Below, piece after piece: positions 7,665 through 16,478 of a stretch of 32,306 nucleotides of DNA; position 1 is the first letter of the stretch, and each line of letters opens with the position of its first letter. The notes below the pieces were generated by a model, which saw nothing but the letters and a program-made list of their open reading frames with translations, was not told the DNA's origin and made no database searches. The translations under genes were made by a program, and so were the position numbers. Source of the stretch: Methylobacterium segetis (GTDB lineage: Bacteria; Pseudomonadota; Alphaproteobacteria; Rhizobiales; Beijerinckiaceae); NCBI RefSeq assembly GCF_004348265.1, contig NZ_SMNT01000074.1:1-32306 (forward strand), in the 5' to 3' direction.

Positions 7665-10067
7665 ATGCCGTTCCTGCGACGCTCCCGCACATCGGGCGCC
7701 CCTCAAGAGGGTGCCGAGGTGGCCGGCGCTCCCCCCGAGGGAGCGGGCCCGGCCGAGGGCCATGGCGGGGTCGCCGACGCCATCCGGCCCGGCCCCCGCG
7801 GTCCGGGCTGGATCGGGGCCGCCATCGTCGCCCTCGCCCTCGTCTCGGCCATCGCGACCTTCCTGATCCTGGCGGGCGTCATCCGCGTCACCCCGACGCC
7901 GATGATCGGCGTGACGCTGCTCGCCATCAACGTCGCCCTCGTCCTCGGCCTCGTCGTGATCATCGCCTGGGAGGCGCGCGTCTTCCTGCAGGCGCGGCGG
8001 GCGAACGCGGCGGTGGCGCGGCTGCACACCCGCATCGTCGGGCTGTTCAGCCTGATCGCGATCCTGCCGACGATCCTGCTCGCCGTCGTCGCCTCGGTGA
8101 CGATCGACCGCGGCCTCTCGCTCGGCTTCACCGACCGGGTTCGGGACGTAGTGCTGAAATCCGTCGAGGTGGCCGACGCCTACCAGGAGAACCAGTGCCA
8201 GAGCCTCGCCCGCGAGATCCGCATCCTCGCCGACGACCTCACGCGCGCCCGGCCGAACTTCGACGTCAACCGGGACTGGTTCCAGGGCTTCCTGACCACC
8301 CGCGCCACCAATCTCGGCCTGCCCGTCGCGCAGATCATGCGGGGGCCGAGCGAGGTCGTCGCGCGGGCCAAGATCGACATCCTCAAGGAGACGCGCCTGC
8401 CCTCGGCCGCGGCCTTCGAGGAGGCGGGGAAATCCAACGACCCGATCTGCCTGCTGCCCACCGAGGGTCGCGTCTTCGCCGCCCTCCTCAGGATGCCGGC
8501 CTACGACGACGCCGTGCTCCTCGTGCAGCGCGAGGTGAGCCAGCTCGCCATCGAATTCCCCGGCGTGTCGCGGGCGGCGGCGGCCGAGTACCTGACCTAC
8601 GACGCGCTCAAGCGCTCGATCCAGGTCACCTTCGCCTCGGTCTTCGTCCTGATCGCGCTCATCGCGCTGCTCTCGGCGATCTGGTTCGGGCTCAATTTCG
8701 CCAACCGCTTCGTCGCCCCGATCCGCCGCCTCATCAACGCCGCCGATCAGGTCGCCTCCGGCAATTTCTACGCGCAGGTCCCGGCCCGCAAATCCGACGG
8801 GGACCTCGCCCATCTCGGCGAGAGCTTCAACAAGATGACCCAGGAGCTGCGCCGCCAGCACGCCGGGCTCACCGCCGCGAGCGACCTGATCGACCGCCGC
8901 CGCCGCTTCACCGAGGCCGTGCTCTCGGGCGTCTCCCCCGGCGTCATCGGCGTCGACGCGGGCGGCATCGTCACCATCGCGAACCCGGCGGCCGAGCGCA
9001 TGCTCGGGCTCGCCAGCGACGCCCTCGTCGGCGTGCCCGTGACCCAGGCCGTGCCGGAGCTCGGGCCGCTCCTGCCGGAGGGCGAGGGGCGCCAGCGGGC
9101 GCTCCAGCAGCAGATCCAGCTCATCCGCGACGGCCGCGAGCGCACGGTGACGGTCCGGATCACGACCGAGCAGGCGCAAGGGGGCGCACGCGGCTTCGTC
9201 GTGACCCTCGACGACATCACCGACCTCGTCTCGGCCCAGCGCACCTCGGCCTGGGCGGACGTGGCACGCCGCATCGCCCACGAGATCAAGAACCCGCTGA
9301 CCCCGATCCAGCTCTCGGCCGAACGGATCCGTCGCAAGTACGGCAAGGTGATCGTCAGCGACCGCGAGGTCTTCGATCAGTGCACGGCGACAATCGTGCG
9401 CCAGGTCGACGAGATCAAGCGCATGGTCGATGAGTTTTCCTCGTTCGCCCGCATGCCGAAACCGGCCATCGCCGAGCAGGATCTCACCGAGATTGCCAAG
9501 CAGAACCTGTTCATGATGCGGGTGGCCCATCCGGACCTCGATTTCACCTTCTCGGCCCATGGGCTCGACGGAGCGGAGCGGGTCACGGCGGCCTTCGACA
9601 TCCGGCTGCTGTCGCAGGCCCTGACGAACATCCTCAAGAACGCCGTCGAGGCGGTGGCGGCGGTGCCGGAGGCCGAGCTCGGCAAGGGCCATGTCGACCT
9701 CACCCTCGCCGTCGAGGAGGAGTTCGCGGTGATCGAGGTCACCGACAACGGCAAGGGCTTCCCCGCCGAGGGACGCCAGCGCCTGCTCGAGCCCTACATG
9801 ACGACCCGCGAGGGCGGGACGGGGTTGGGCCTCGCCATCGTCAGCAAGGTGCTCGAGGAGCACGGCGGCGGGATCGAGCTCAACGACAATCCCGCCGGCC
9901 GGGGCGGACGCGTGCGCCTGCGGGTGCCGCGCGCCCTCGCGGCGGAGGCGCCCGAGCCGGCCGCGAAGATCACCGAGGCGGCGTCCGCACGGATGCCCGC
10001 CCCAACGACGCCCACCCCAACGACACACGTCCAGGTCGCGGAGAAGATGCCGGAGATGCAGCCATGA
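7665..10067 (+). CDS. ntrY: Sensor histidine kinase NtrY
   Basis: Membrane sensor kinase of the NtrYX two-component system, linked in alphaproteobacteria to nitrogen metabolism, redox response and envelope functions. Three N-terminal membrane segments (WIGAAIVALALVSAIATFLI, a second starting MIGVTLLAIN, a third starting IVGLFSLIAILPT) precede a ~165-residue periplasmic domain. A fourth segment (VTFASVFVLIALIALLSAIW), a HAMP linker and a PAS domain (GVIGVDAGGIVTIANPAAER) follow. The HisKA H-box is RRIAHEIKNPLTP, and the ATPase domain shows LTNILKNAVEA, VTDNGKGFP and GGTGLGLAIV. I chose ATG 7665 over GTG 7578 because the extra 29 codons lie in repeat-like intergenic sequence. The 3' end overlaps ntrX by 4 bp. 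ntrBC, often adjacent, is absent. Confidence 0.93.
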   Translation: MPFLRRSRTSGAPQEGAEVAGAPPEGAGPAEGHGGVADAIRPGPRGPGWIGAAIVALALVSAIATFLILAGVIRVTPTPMIGVTLLAINVALVLGLVVIIAWEARVFLQARRANAAVARLHTRIVGLFSLIAILPTILLAVVASVTIDRGLSLGFTDRVRDVVLKSVEVADAYQENQCQSLAREIRILADDLTRARPNFDVNRDWFQGFLTTRATNLGLPVAQIMRGPSEVVARAKIDILKETRLPSAAAFEEAGKSNDPICLLPTEGRVFAALLRMPAYDDAVLLVQREVSQLAIEFPGVSRAAAAEYLTYDALKRSIQVTFASVFVLIALIALLSAIWFGLNFANRFVAPIRRLINAADQVASGNFYAQVPARKSDGDLAHLGESFNKMTQELRRQHAGLTAASDLIDRRRRFTEAVLSGVSPGVIGVDAGGIVTIANPAAERMLGLASDALVGVPVTQAVPELGPLLPEGEGRQRALQQQIQLIRDGRERTVTVRITTEQAQGGARGFVVTLDDITDLVSAQRTSAWADVARRIAHEIKNPLTPIQLSAERIRRKYGKVIVSDREVFDQCTATIVRQVDEIKRMVDEFSSFARMPKPAIAEQDLTEIAKQNLFMMRVAHPDLDFTFSAHGLDGAERVTAAFDIRLLSQALTNILKNAVEAVAAVPEAELGKGHVDLTLAVEEEFAVIEVTDNGKGFPAEGRQRLLEPYMTTREGGTGLGLAIVSKVLEEHGGGIELNDNPAGRGGRVRLRVPRALAAEAPEPAAKITEAASARMPAPTTPTPTTHVQVAEKMPEMQP

Positions 10068-11434
10068 GCGCCGATATCCTGATCGTCGACGACGAGGCCG
10101 ACATCCGCGACCTCGTCGCGGGGATCCTGGACGACGAGGGGCACCGCACCCGCACCGCGGGCGGCTCCGACGAGGCGCTCGCCGCCATCGAGGCCCGCCG
10201 CCCCCACCTCGTCTTCCTCGACATCTGGCTGCAGGGCTCGCGCCTCGACGGGCTGCAGGTGCTCGACCTGATCAAGGCGGGCCACCCGGACCTGCCGGTG
10301 GTGATGATCTCGGGCCACGGCAACATCGAGACCGCGGTCGCGGCCATCAAGTCCGGCGCCTACGACTTCATCGAGAAGCCGTTCAAGGCCGACCGGCTGA
10401 TCCTCGTGGCCGAGCGGGCGCTCGAAGCCTCCCGCCTCAAGCGCGAGGTCAAGGATCTCAAGGCCCGCTCGGGTCAGGCGAGCCGGCTCGTGGGCGGCTC
10501 GGTCGCCGTCAACCAGCTCCGCCAGACCGTCGAGCGCGTGGCGCCGACGAATGCCCGCGTCATGATCTCGGGCGCGCCGGGCTCGGGCAAGGAGCTCTCC
10601 GCGCGCACGCTCCACGCGGCCTCGGGCCGCGCCAACGGGCCGTTCGTCGTCATCAACGCGGCGACGATCACGCCCGAGAACATGGAGGCGGAACTCTTCG
10701 GGGTCGAGGCCGGCGAGGGCCGGGTGCGCCGCGTCGGCGCGCTGGAGGAGGCCCATGGCGGCTCCCTCTACATCGACGAGGTCGCCGACATGCCCCGCGA
10801 GACCCAGAACCGCATCCTGCGGGTCCTGGTCGATCAGAACTTCCAGCGGGTCGGCGGCACCACCCGCGTCCACGTGGATGTCCGCATCATCTCCTCCTCC
10901 TCGCGCGACCTCGCCGAGGAGATCGCGGGCGGACGCTTCCGGGAGGACCTGTTCCACCGCCTCTCGGTGGTGCCGATCCGCGTGCCCTCGCTCTCGGAGC
11001 GGCGCGAGGACGTGCCCGAGCTGATCACCTTCTTCATGGACCAGATCTCGGCCGCGACCGGCCTGCCGCGCCGCCGGATCGCGGAGGACGCGATGGCGGT
11101 GCTGCAGTCGCACGACTGGCCCGGCAACGTCCGCCAGCTGCGCAACAACGTCGAGCGGCTGATGATCCTCACCCACACCGATCCGGAGCAGGAGGTCACC
11201 TCGGAGATGCTGCCCTCCGAGATCGGGACGCTGGTGCCCACCACCCCGAACGGGGCGGGGGGCGAGAAGCTGATGAGCCTCGCGCTGCGCGAGGCCCGCG
11301 AGATCTTCGAGCGCGAGTACCTGATCGCACAGATCGCCCGCTTCTCCGGCAACATCTCCCGCACCGCCGAGTTCATTGGCATGGAGCGCTCGGCCCTCCA
11401 CAGGAAGTTGAAATCCCTCGGAATCGGCCCCTGA
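10064..11434 (+). CDS. ntrX: Response regulator NtrX
   Basis: Partner of NtrY. The receiver domain has DDE at residues 9-11, phosphoacceptor Asp53 (VFLDIWL) and Lys105 (FIEKPF). The AAA+ domain starts at about residue 140 with P-loop SGAPGSGKE and Walker B SLYIDEVADMP. A C-terminal Fis-type helix-turn-helix follows (GNISRTAEFIGMERSALHRK). The GAFTGA loop that contacts sigma-54 in NtrC is absent: where it should follow ELFG the sequence reads VEAGEGRVRRVGALEEAHGG. Alphaproteobacterial NtrX proteins are known to lack it, so this regulator probably acts on sigma-70-type promoters as activator or repressor. The ATG overlaps the ntrY stop (ATGA). Confidence 0.95.
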   Translation: MSADILIVDDEADIRDLVAGILDDEGHRTRTAGGSDEALAAIEARRPHLVFLDIWLQGSRLDGLQVLDLIKAGHPDLPVVMISGHGNIETAVAAIKSGAYDFIEKPFKADRLILVAERALEASRLKREVKDLKARSGQASRLVGGSVAVNQLRQTVERVAPTNARVMISGAPGSGKELSARTLHAASGRANGPFVVINAATITPENMEAELFGVEAGEGRVRRVGALEEAHGGSLYIDEVADMPRETQNRILRVLVDQNFQRVGGTTRVHVDVRIISSSSRDLAEEIAGGRFREDLFHRLSVVPIRVPSLSERREDVPELITFFMDQISAATGLPRRRIAEDAMAVLQSHDWPGNVRQLRNNVERLMILTHTDPEQEVTSEMLPSEIGTLVPTTPNGAGGEKLMSLALREAREIFEREYLIAQIARFSGNISRTAEFIGMERSALHRKLKSLGIGP

Positions 11435-11568
11435 GCCAGGAGCCGGCGCCGGCAGGGGCCGCCGGCACGGCGCCATTCGGCCCGGGGCGGGGCGCGCCCG
11501 GCCGGGCGGGGGAGAACAGGGGCGCGGGCCCCGACGGCGCCCGCGCCGCGTCCGGACGCGAGGGCCGG

Positions 11569-11591
11569 ACTCTTGCATACCACTCTTGCAT
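11569..11591. repeat. Direct repeat in the ntrX-hfq gap
   Basis: ACTCTTGCAT occurs twice, at 11569-11578 and 11582-11591, in the 297-bp non-coding gap before hfq. The TTGCAT cores are 13 bp apart. The remainder of the gap is GC-rich with small hairpins just after ntrX and an AT-richer stretch (ATTTGAACACGTAATAG) that probably carries the hfq promoter. No promoter fits a consensus well enough to call. Confidence 0.4.
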
Positions 11592-11731
11592 CGGGCCGCG
11601 ATTTGAACACGTAATAGGCGTGGCCGAGGCTTCTCGGATCAAGGCTCCCCGGGCGGACTCAGCCGGGGAATCGACCGATAATCAGAACCCGTCCCCGTGG
11701 CGGGCGCCAGGACAGCGCAAGGATAAGAACA

Positions 11732-11983
11732 ATGGCGGGCGAACGCGCACAGAACCTGCAGGACACCTTTCTCAACCATGTCCGCAAGAACAAGATCCCG
11801 CTGACCATCTTCCTCGTCAACGGCGTGAAGCTGCAGGGCGTGGTCACTTGGTTCGACAATTTCTGCGTCCTGCTTCGCCGGGACGGTCACTCGCAGCTCG
11901 TCTACAAGCACGCGATCTCGACGATCATGCCCGGCCATCCGGTCCAGCTCTTCGAGCCCGACGAGGCCGCCGAGAAGGCCTGA
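11732..11983 (+). CDS. hfq: RNA chaperone Hfq
   Basis: Hexameric Sm-like protein that pairs small RNAs with mRNAs. The Sm1 motif (QDTFLNHVRKNKIPLTIFLV, then NGVKLQGVVTWFDNF) and the Sm2 motif YKHAISTIMP are intact. The Gln8 and Phe of the proximal RNA-binding face and the KH pair are present. The 83-residue length and short acidic C-terminal tail (EPDEAAEKA) are typical of alphaproteobacteria. An AAGGA ribosome site precedes the ATG (AAGGATAAGAACA). It sits between ntrYX and hflX, the conserved order in Rhizobiales, but with a 297-bp gap from ntrX that implies its own promoter. Confidence 0.98.
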   Translation: MAGERAQNLQDTFLNHVRKNKIPLTIFLVNGVKLQGVVTWFDNFCVLLRRDGHSQLVYKHAISTIMPGHPVQLFEPDEAAEKA

Positions 11984-12024
11984 GCCTCGCGGCCGGACAC
12001 CGCATCCCGATCGACACCCTTCCT

Positions 12025-12050
12025 GCGCGTCCGCCCCTTGTCGGATGCGC
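12025..12050 (+). terminator. Hairpin between hfq and hflX
   Basis: A 9-bp stem with one G-U pair (GCGCGTCCG / CGGATGCGC) and an 8-nt loop lies 41 bp after hfq. No T-run follows at once, so it may be a partial terminator, a 3' end stabiliser for hfq mRNA, or neither. Confidence 0.35.
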
Positions 12051-12118
12051 GCGGGCTCCCATTGTCCCTCCAGGGGCGACGGGGGGATGATGCGGCCTGA
12101 CGATCCGACGAAGGACTC

Positions 12119-13540
12119 ATGAGCGAGACGCTACCCCCCGGCGAAGCCCGGTTGCAGGCGATGGCTGCCCCCGAGGGCGAGATCGCGTCGGCGACGAAGA
12201 CCCTCGTGGTCGGTCCCTATCTCACCCGCGCCGCGGGCTTGGCCGCGGGCACCCCCGACCGGCAGGCGGCCCGGTCGGCGGAGGCGCGCCTCGACGAGGC
12301 GGCCGGCCTCGCGGCCGCCATCGACCTCGACGTGGCGCAGACGACGGGCCTGAGCCTGCAGAAGATCCGGCCCTCGACCTATCTCGGCAAGGGGCGGGTG
12401 GAGGAGCTCGCGGGTCTCATCAAGGCCGAGGAGATCGGCCTCGTCGTGATGGATTGCGCCCTCTCCCCGGTGCAGCAGCGCAATCTCGAGAAGGCCTGGG
12501 GCGCCAAGGTCATCGACCGCACCGGCCTGATCCTGGAGATCTTCGGGCGGCGCGCCTCGACCCGGGAGGGGCGGCTGCAGGTGGAGCACGCCCATCTCGC
12601 CTACCAGCGCAGCCGCCTCGTGCGCTCCTGGACCCACCTCGAGCGCCAGCGCGGCGGCTTCGGCTTCCTCGGCGGCCCGGGCGAGACCCAGATCGAGGCC
12701 GACCGGCGCCTGATCCAGGAGCGCATGACGCGCATCGAGCGCGATCTCGACGCCGTCACCCGCACCCGCGGCCTGCACCGGCAGAGCCGGGCCCGCGTGC
12801 CCTACCCGATCGTGGCGCTCGTCGGTTACACGAACGCCGGCAAGTCGACGCTCTTCAACACCCTCACCAAGGCCGAGGTGCGGGCGCAGGACATGCTGTT
12901 CGCGACCCTCGACCCGACGGCGCGGGCCACCAAGCTCCCCCACGGCGAGACCGTGATCCTGTCGGACACGGTGGGCTTCATCTCCGACCTGCCGACGCCC
13001 CTCATCGCCGCCTTCCGGGCGACCCTGGAGGACGTGATCGAGGCCGACATCCTGCTGCACGTGCGCGACGTCTCGCACGGCGACACCGAGGCGCAGGCCG
13101 AGGACGTCGCCGAGGTGCTGGACGAACTCGGCATCGGCGACCGCGCCGACCGCATCATCGAGGTCTGGAACAAGGCCGACCTCCTCGACGAGGCCGAGCG
13201 TACGCGCCTGCTCAACCTCAGCGCCATGGCCCGCGAATCCGGCCGCAACGACCGCGACAGCGCCGCACCCGTCCTCGTCTCGGCGCTGACGGGGGAGGGG
13301 CTCCCCGTTCTGATGAGCCGGATCGAGGCGCGCATCGCCCGCAGCCGCTCGACCTTCGCGGTGATCCTGCCGCCGGAGGACGGCGCCTCGCTCAACTGGC
13401 TCTACGAGAACGCCGAGGTGCTCGACCGGCGAACGGTCGACGGGGGCGAGCTGCACCTCGCCGTCCGCATCGCCCCCGAGAAGGAGCCGCGCTTCCTCAA
13501 CCGCTTCGGCGGCGCCCGCCGGCTCGCCCGGGCCGGCTGA
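12119..13540 (+). CDS. hflX: GTPase HflX
   Basis: Ribosome-associated GTPase that splits stalled or heat-damaged ribosomes. The N-terminal HflX domain contains RPSTYLGKGRVEEL and a coiled linker (RGGFGFLGGPGETQIEADRR). The G-domain shows VGYTNAGKSTLFN (G1), DTVGFISDLP (G3) and VWNKADLL (G4). A short C-terminal alpha/beta domain follows (LNRFGGARRLARAG). At 473 residues it is slightly longer than E. coli HflX because of an N-terminal extension. AAGGA lies 5 bp before the ATG. It is 135 bp after hfq, matching the widespread hfq-hflX pairing, and only 13 bp before the next gene. Confidence 0.96.
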   Translation: MSETLPPGEARLQAMAAPEGEIASATKTLVVGPYLTRAAGLAAGTPDRQAARSAEARLDEAAGLAAAIDLDVAQTTGLSLQKIRPSTYLGKGRVEELAGLIKAEEIGLVVMDCALSPVQQRNLEKAWGAKVIDRTGLILEIFGRRASTREGRLQVEHAHLAYQRSRLVRSWTHLERQRGGFGFLGGPGETQIEADRRLIQERMTRIERDLDAVTRTRGLHRQSRARVPYPIVALVGYTNAGKSTLFNTLTKAEVRAQDMLFATLDPTARATKLPHGETVILSDTVGFISDLPTPLIAAFRATLEDVIEADILLHVRDVSHGDTEAQAEDVAEVLDELGIGDRADRIIEVWNKADLLDEAERTRLLNLSAMARESGRNDRDSAAPVLVSALTGEGLPVLMSRIEARIARSRSTFAVILPPEDGASLNWLYENAEVLDRRTVDGGELHLAVRIAPEKEPRFLNRFGGARRLARAG

Positions 13541-13553
13541 GGCGCGGGGCCCC

Positions 13554-14870
13554 GTGCCGCGCTTTGCCGCCAACCTGAGCCTGCTCTTCACCGAGCATCC
13601 CTTCCTCGACCGCTTCGCGGCGGCGCGCGACGCCGGCTTTCCCGCGGTCGAGTTCCTGGTCCCCTACGAGCATGCGCCGGAGGCCGTGGCGCGGGCGCTG
13701 CGCCTGAGCGGGCTCGACCTCGCCCTCTTCAACATGCCCCCGGGCGACTGGGCGGCCGGCGAGCGCGGGCTCGCCGCGATCCCCGGCCGCTTCGAGGCGG
13801 TGGCGCAGGGCGTCGAGCGGGCGCTCGCCTATGCCGAGGTCACCGGCGTGCCGCGCCTCCACCTGATGGCGGGCCTCGCCGAGCGGGCGGATCCGAGCGC
13901 GCGATCGGCCTACGACCGCGCGCTGCGCCACGCCGCCGGGCGCCTCGCGGAGAAGGGGCTCGACCTGACGATCGAGCCGATCAACCGGCGCAGCATGCCG
14001 GGCTACTTCCTCGACGACGTCGATTGGGCGGCCGGGCGCGTCGCCGCGCTCCGGGCGGAGGGCCACGCCAATCTCTGCCTGCAGCTCGACCTCTTCCACG
14101 CCCAGATCCTGCACGGCGACCTGACGGTGCGGCTCGCCCGGCTCATGCCGCTGATCGGCCACGTGCAGGTGGCGAGCGTGCCGGACCGGGCGGAGCCCGG
14201 CACCGGCGAGCTCAACGAGGCCTTCCTGTTCGGCGAGCTCGACCGCCTCGGCTATGCCGGCTTCGTGGGCTGCGAGTACAATCCCCGGTCGGGAACGGAA
14301 GGCGGCCTCTCCTGGCTCGCGCCGTACCGGGCCGCGCCGGTGGGCGAGGGGCGTGAGGCCCGGGCCGTCATGTCGGAGGCGCTGAGGCTCGTCCCCGCCG
14401 CGCTGCTCGACGAGGCGAGGCAGCGGGCGGACGCCCTCTTCCAGGCTGTCGCGGGCGATCTCAGGGCGGTTCTGCCGCCAGGCAGCGCGATCGAGCATGT
14501 CGGCGCGACGGCGATCCCGCTCTGCCTGACGAAGGGCGATCTCGACGTCGCGATCCGGGTCCGGCCGGAGGATTTCGAAACCTGCCGCAGGATCCTCGCC
14601 GGTCGCTTCGCACCGAATGCGGGGTCGGTGGCGACACCGACCTTCCGCGCCTTCGCCGACGCGGGTTCGGACCCGTCCCTCGGCCTCCAACTCGTCGTGA
14701 GGGAATCGGAATTCGACGTCTTCACCCGGTTCCGCGACCGGCTCCGCGCGGAGCCCGGCCTCGTGGCGGCCTACAACGCGCTCAAGCTCCGTCACGCGGG
14801 AGGAGCCATGGAGACCTATCGCGCCGCCAAATCGGCGTTCATCGCGGAGGTCCTGAGCGCCGAGGCCTGA
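13554..14870 (+). CDS. hyi: Hydroxypyruvate isomerase fused to a GrpB-family domain
   Basis: Residues 1-260 are a complete TIM-barrel hydroxypyruvate isomerase: start PRFAANLSLLFTE, catalytic Glu141 (LTIEPINRRSMPGYF), metal-site LQLDLFHAQ, Glu241 (GCEYNPRSGTEGG) and end GLSWLAPYR. Hyi interconverts hydroxypyruvate and tartronate semialdehyde, which fits C1/glyoxylate metabolism. From residue 273 the same frame continues into a GrpB (UPF0157) domain with EHVGATAIP at 314-322, TKGDLDVAIRV and a helical end (AAYNALKLRHAGG, YRAAKSAFI). GrpB proteins have a nucleotidyltransferase-like fold and no settled function. No stop separates the halves. Met273 (ATG 14370), with a purine-rich stretch before it, could start a stand-alone GrpB product. 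The GTG start, 13 bp after hflX, gives the standard Hyi N-terminus. Confidence 0.88.
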   Translation: MPRFAANLSLLFTEHPFLDRFAAARDAGFPAVEFLVPYEHAPEAVARALRLSGLDLALFNMPPGDWAAGERGLAAIPGRFEAVAQGVERALAYAEVTGVPRLHLMAGLAERADPSARSAYDRALRHAAGRLAEKGLDLTIEPINRRSMPGYFLDDVDWAAGRVAALRAEGHANLCLQLDLFHAQILHGDLTVRLARLMPLIGHVQVASVPDRAEPGTGELNEAFLFGELDRLGYAGFVGCEYNPRSGTEGGLSWLAPYRAAPVGEGREARAVMSEALRLVPAALLDEARQRADALFQAVAGDLRAVLPPGSAIEHVGATAIPLCLTKGDLDVAIRVRPEDFETCRRILAGRFAPNAGSVATPTFRAFADAGSDPSLGLQLVVRESEFDVFTRFRDRLRAEPGLVAAYNALKLRHAGGAMETYRAAKSAFIAEVLSAEA

Positions 14871-14878
14871 GTCCGGGA

Positions 14879-14908
14879 CGGGCGCACCGGGCTTCACCGA
14901 TGCGCCCG
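14879..14908. terminator. Bidirectional hairpin between convergent genes
   Basis: CGGGCGCA (14879-14886) pairs perfectly with TGCGCCCG (14901-14908), and CGG/CCG can pair inside the loop. It fills most of the 45-bp gap between the convergent hyi fusion and the SulP gene, the expected place for a shared terminator. No clear T-run is seen on either strand. Confidence 0.5.
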
Positions 14909-14915
14909 CTCGGCC

Positions 14916-16478
14916 TCAGTCCTTCTGCGGCGCCGCGACCGCCGCGGCGAGCTTGTCCTGCAGGGCACCGGAACCGCCGACCACCTCGATCCGGGTGCCC
15001 GAGGCCGCCTTCCGGGAGGCCCAGTCCTCGATCATCTCCAGGCAGGTGTGATCGATGTCCGTCAGGTCGTTGGCCGCGAGCCGGACCGCGCCGCCCGCGG
15101 GCGTCCGCTCCAGGGCCGCATTGAGATGCGGCAGCTGCAGGAAGGTCGCCGCGCCGGACAGGCGCACCTCCGGCACGCCGGCCTTCTCGGGCGCGGCCGC
15201 GTTCTCCACCCGCAACGCGCCCTTGCGGAGCGACGGCACCACCTGCAGCAGGCTGAGGGCCAGACCCGTGAGGACGCCGGTCAGGAGGTCCATCGTCACG
15301 ACGAGGACCATCGTGGCGAGCCAGATCCCGACCGTGGCGAGACCGTAGCGGGCGTGCAGGTGCAGGGCGTGGGCCGGGCTCGCGAGCCGCCAGCCCGTCA
15401 CCACGAGGATGCCGGCGAGCGCCGCCGTCGGCACGAGCGTGAGGATCCAGGGCAGGGCGACGAGGAAGGCCAGGATCCAGGTGCCGTGCAGGACCGCCGA
15501 GGCGCGGGTCGCCGCGCCCGCCTGGACGTTCGCCGAGGAGCGCACGATCACGCCCGTCATCGGCAGGCCGCCGACGAGGCCGCAGAGGATGTTGCCCGCC
15601 CCTTGAGCGCCGAGCTCCCGGTTGTAGGCCGTGCGCGGCCCGTCGTGCATCCGGTCGACCGCCGCGGCCGAGAGCAGACTCTCGGCGCTCGCGATCACCG
15701 CGAGCGTCAGCGCCGCCACGATCATGGTCGGCTCGGCAAGCCGCGCCCAGTCCCCGGAGAGGGGCAGCGCCAGCTCGCCGAAGATCGCCTCCGGCACCTC
15801 GACGCGCTTGACCGCGAGGCCGGCGAGGGCAGCGAGCGCGGTGCCCGCTAGCACGCCGACGAGGGCGCCGGGCAGGAGCCTCAGGCGCGCCGGCCGGAAC
15901 CGCTCCCAGCCGACCATGGCCGCGATGGTGCAGAGGCCCACGGCCACGGCCGCGAGGCTGCCCGACCGGTCGAGACTCATCACCTCGATGAAGGCCCGCG
16001 GGATCGCGATCAGGTTGTCGAGGCCCCCCGCCTTCGGGCTCGCATCGGTGAGGACGTGCAACTGCGCCAGCACGATCAGCACGCCGATCCCCGCGAGCAT
16101 GCCGTGCACCACCGCCGGCGAGATCGCCCGGAACCAGCCGCCGACGCGGAGCATCCCGCCGAGGATCTGCAGGAGGCCGGCTAGGACGAGGACGGGCCCG
16201 AGCATGCCGAGCCCATGCGCGCGCACGAACTCGAACACGATGACGGCGAGCCCCGCTGCCGGGCCGCTCACCTGGAGCGGCGAGCCGGCGAGCAGGCCCA
16301 CCACGATCCCGCCGATGATGCCGGTGATGAGGCCGCGCTCGGGCGGGACGCCCGAGGCGATGGCGATGCCCATGCACAGCGGCAGGGCGACGAGGAAGAC
16401 GACGAAGGAAGCGGGCAGGTCCCGCGCGAGGGTTTCGCGCGAGAGGGGGAGGATGCGCTGCATCGGAGCCGCCCTCAT
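14916..16478 (-). CDS. SulP-family anion (probably bicarbonate) transporter with STAS domain
   Basis: A ~10-14-span inner-membrane anion transporter. The N-terminal DLPASFVVFLVALPLCMGIA and GLITGIIGGIVVG segments are classic SulP signatures, followed by SGPAAGLAVIV and ESLLSAAAVDRM. The cytoplasmic C-terminus (from about residue 435) is a STAS-like domain (VPEVRLSGAATFLQLPHLNA, LTDIDHTCLEMIEDW). Family members carry sulfate, bicarbonate or other anions. The gene begins inside the stop codon of a beta-carbonic anhydrase gene (ATGA overlap), and SulP-carbonic anhydrase pairing or fusion is known, so bicarbonate is the best guess. A second possible start is ATG 16463. At 520 residues the length is typical for a bacterial SulP. 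Confidence 0.9.
   Translation of the reverse strand: MRAAPMQRILPLSRETLARDLPASFVVFLVALPLCMGIAIASGVPPERGLITGIIGGIVVGLLAGSPLQVSGPAAGLAVIVFEFVRAHGLGMLGPVLVLAGLLQILGGMLRVGGWFRAISPAVVHGMLAGIGVLIVLAQLHVLTDASPKAGGLDNLIAIPRAFIEVMSLDRSGSLAAVAVGLCTIAAMVGWERFRPARLRLLPGALVGVLAGTALAALAGLAVKRVEVPEAIFGELALPLSGDWARLAEPTMIVAALTLAVIASAESLLSAAAVDRMHDGPRTAYNRELGAQGAGNILCGLVGGLPMTGVIVRSSANVQAGAATRASAVLHGTWILAFLVALPWILTLVPTAALAGILVVTGWRLASPAHALHLHARYGLATVGIWLATMVLVVTMDLLTGVLTGLALSLLQVVPSLRKGALRVENAAAPEKAGVPEVRLSGAATFLQLPHLNAALERTPAGGAVRLAANDLTDIDHTCLEMIEDWASRKAASGTRIEVVGGSGALQDKLAAAVAAPQKD

Noticed and set aside
7659..10028. A 789-codon open frame on the minus strand
   Set aside because: It is the complement of ntrY; the plus-strand product has all kinase motifs and the minus-strand product is rich in Arg/Asp/Gly/His with no domain. 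Long antisense frames are expected at this GC content.
11560..11600. Sigma-54 promoter upstream of hfq
   Set aside because: TTGCAT resembles a -12 box, but no proper TGGCAC -24 box lies at the right spacing for either copy.
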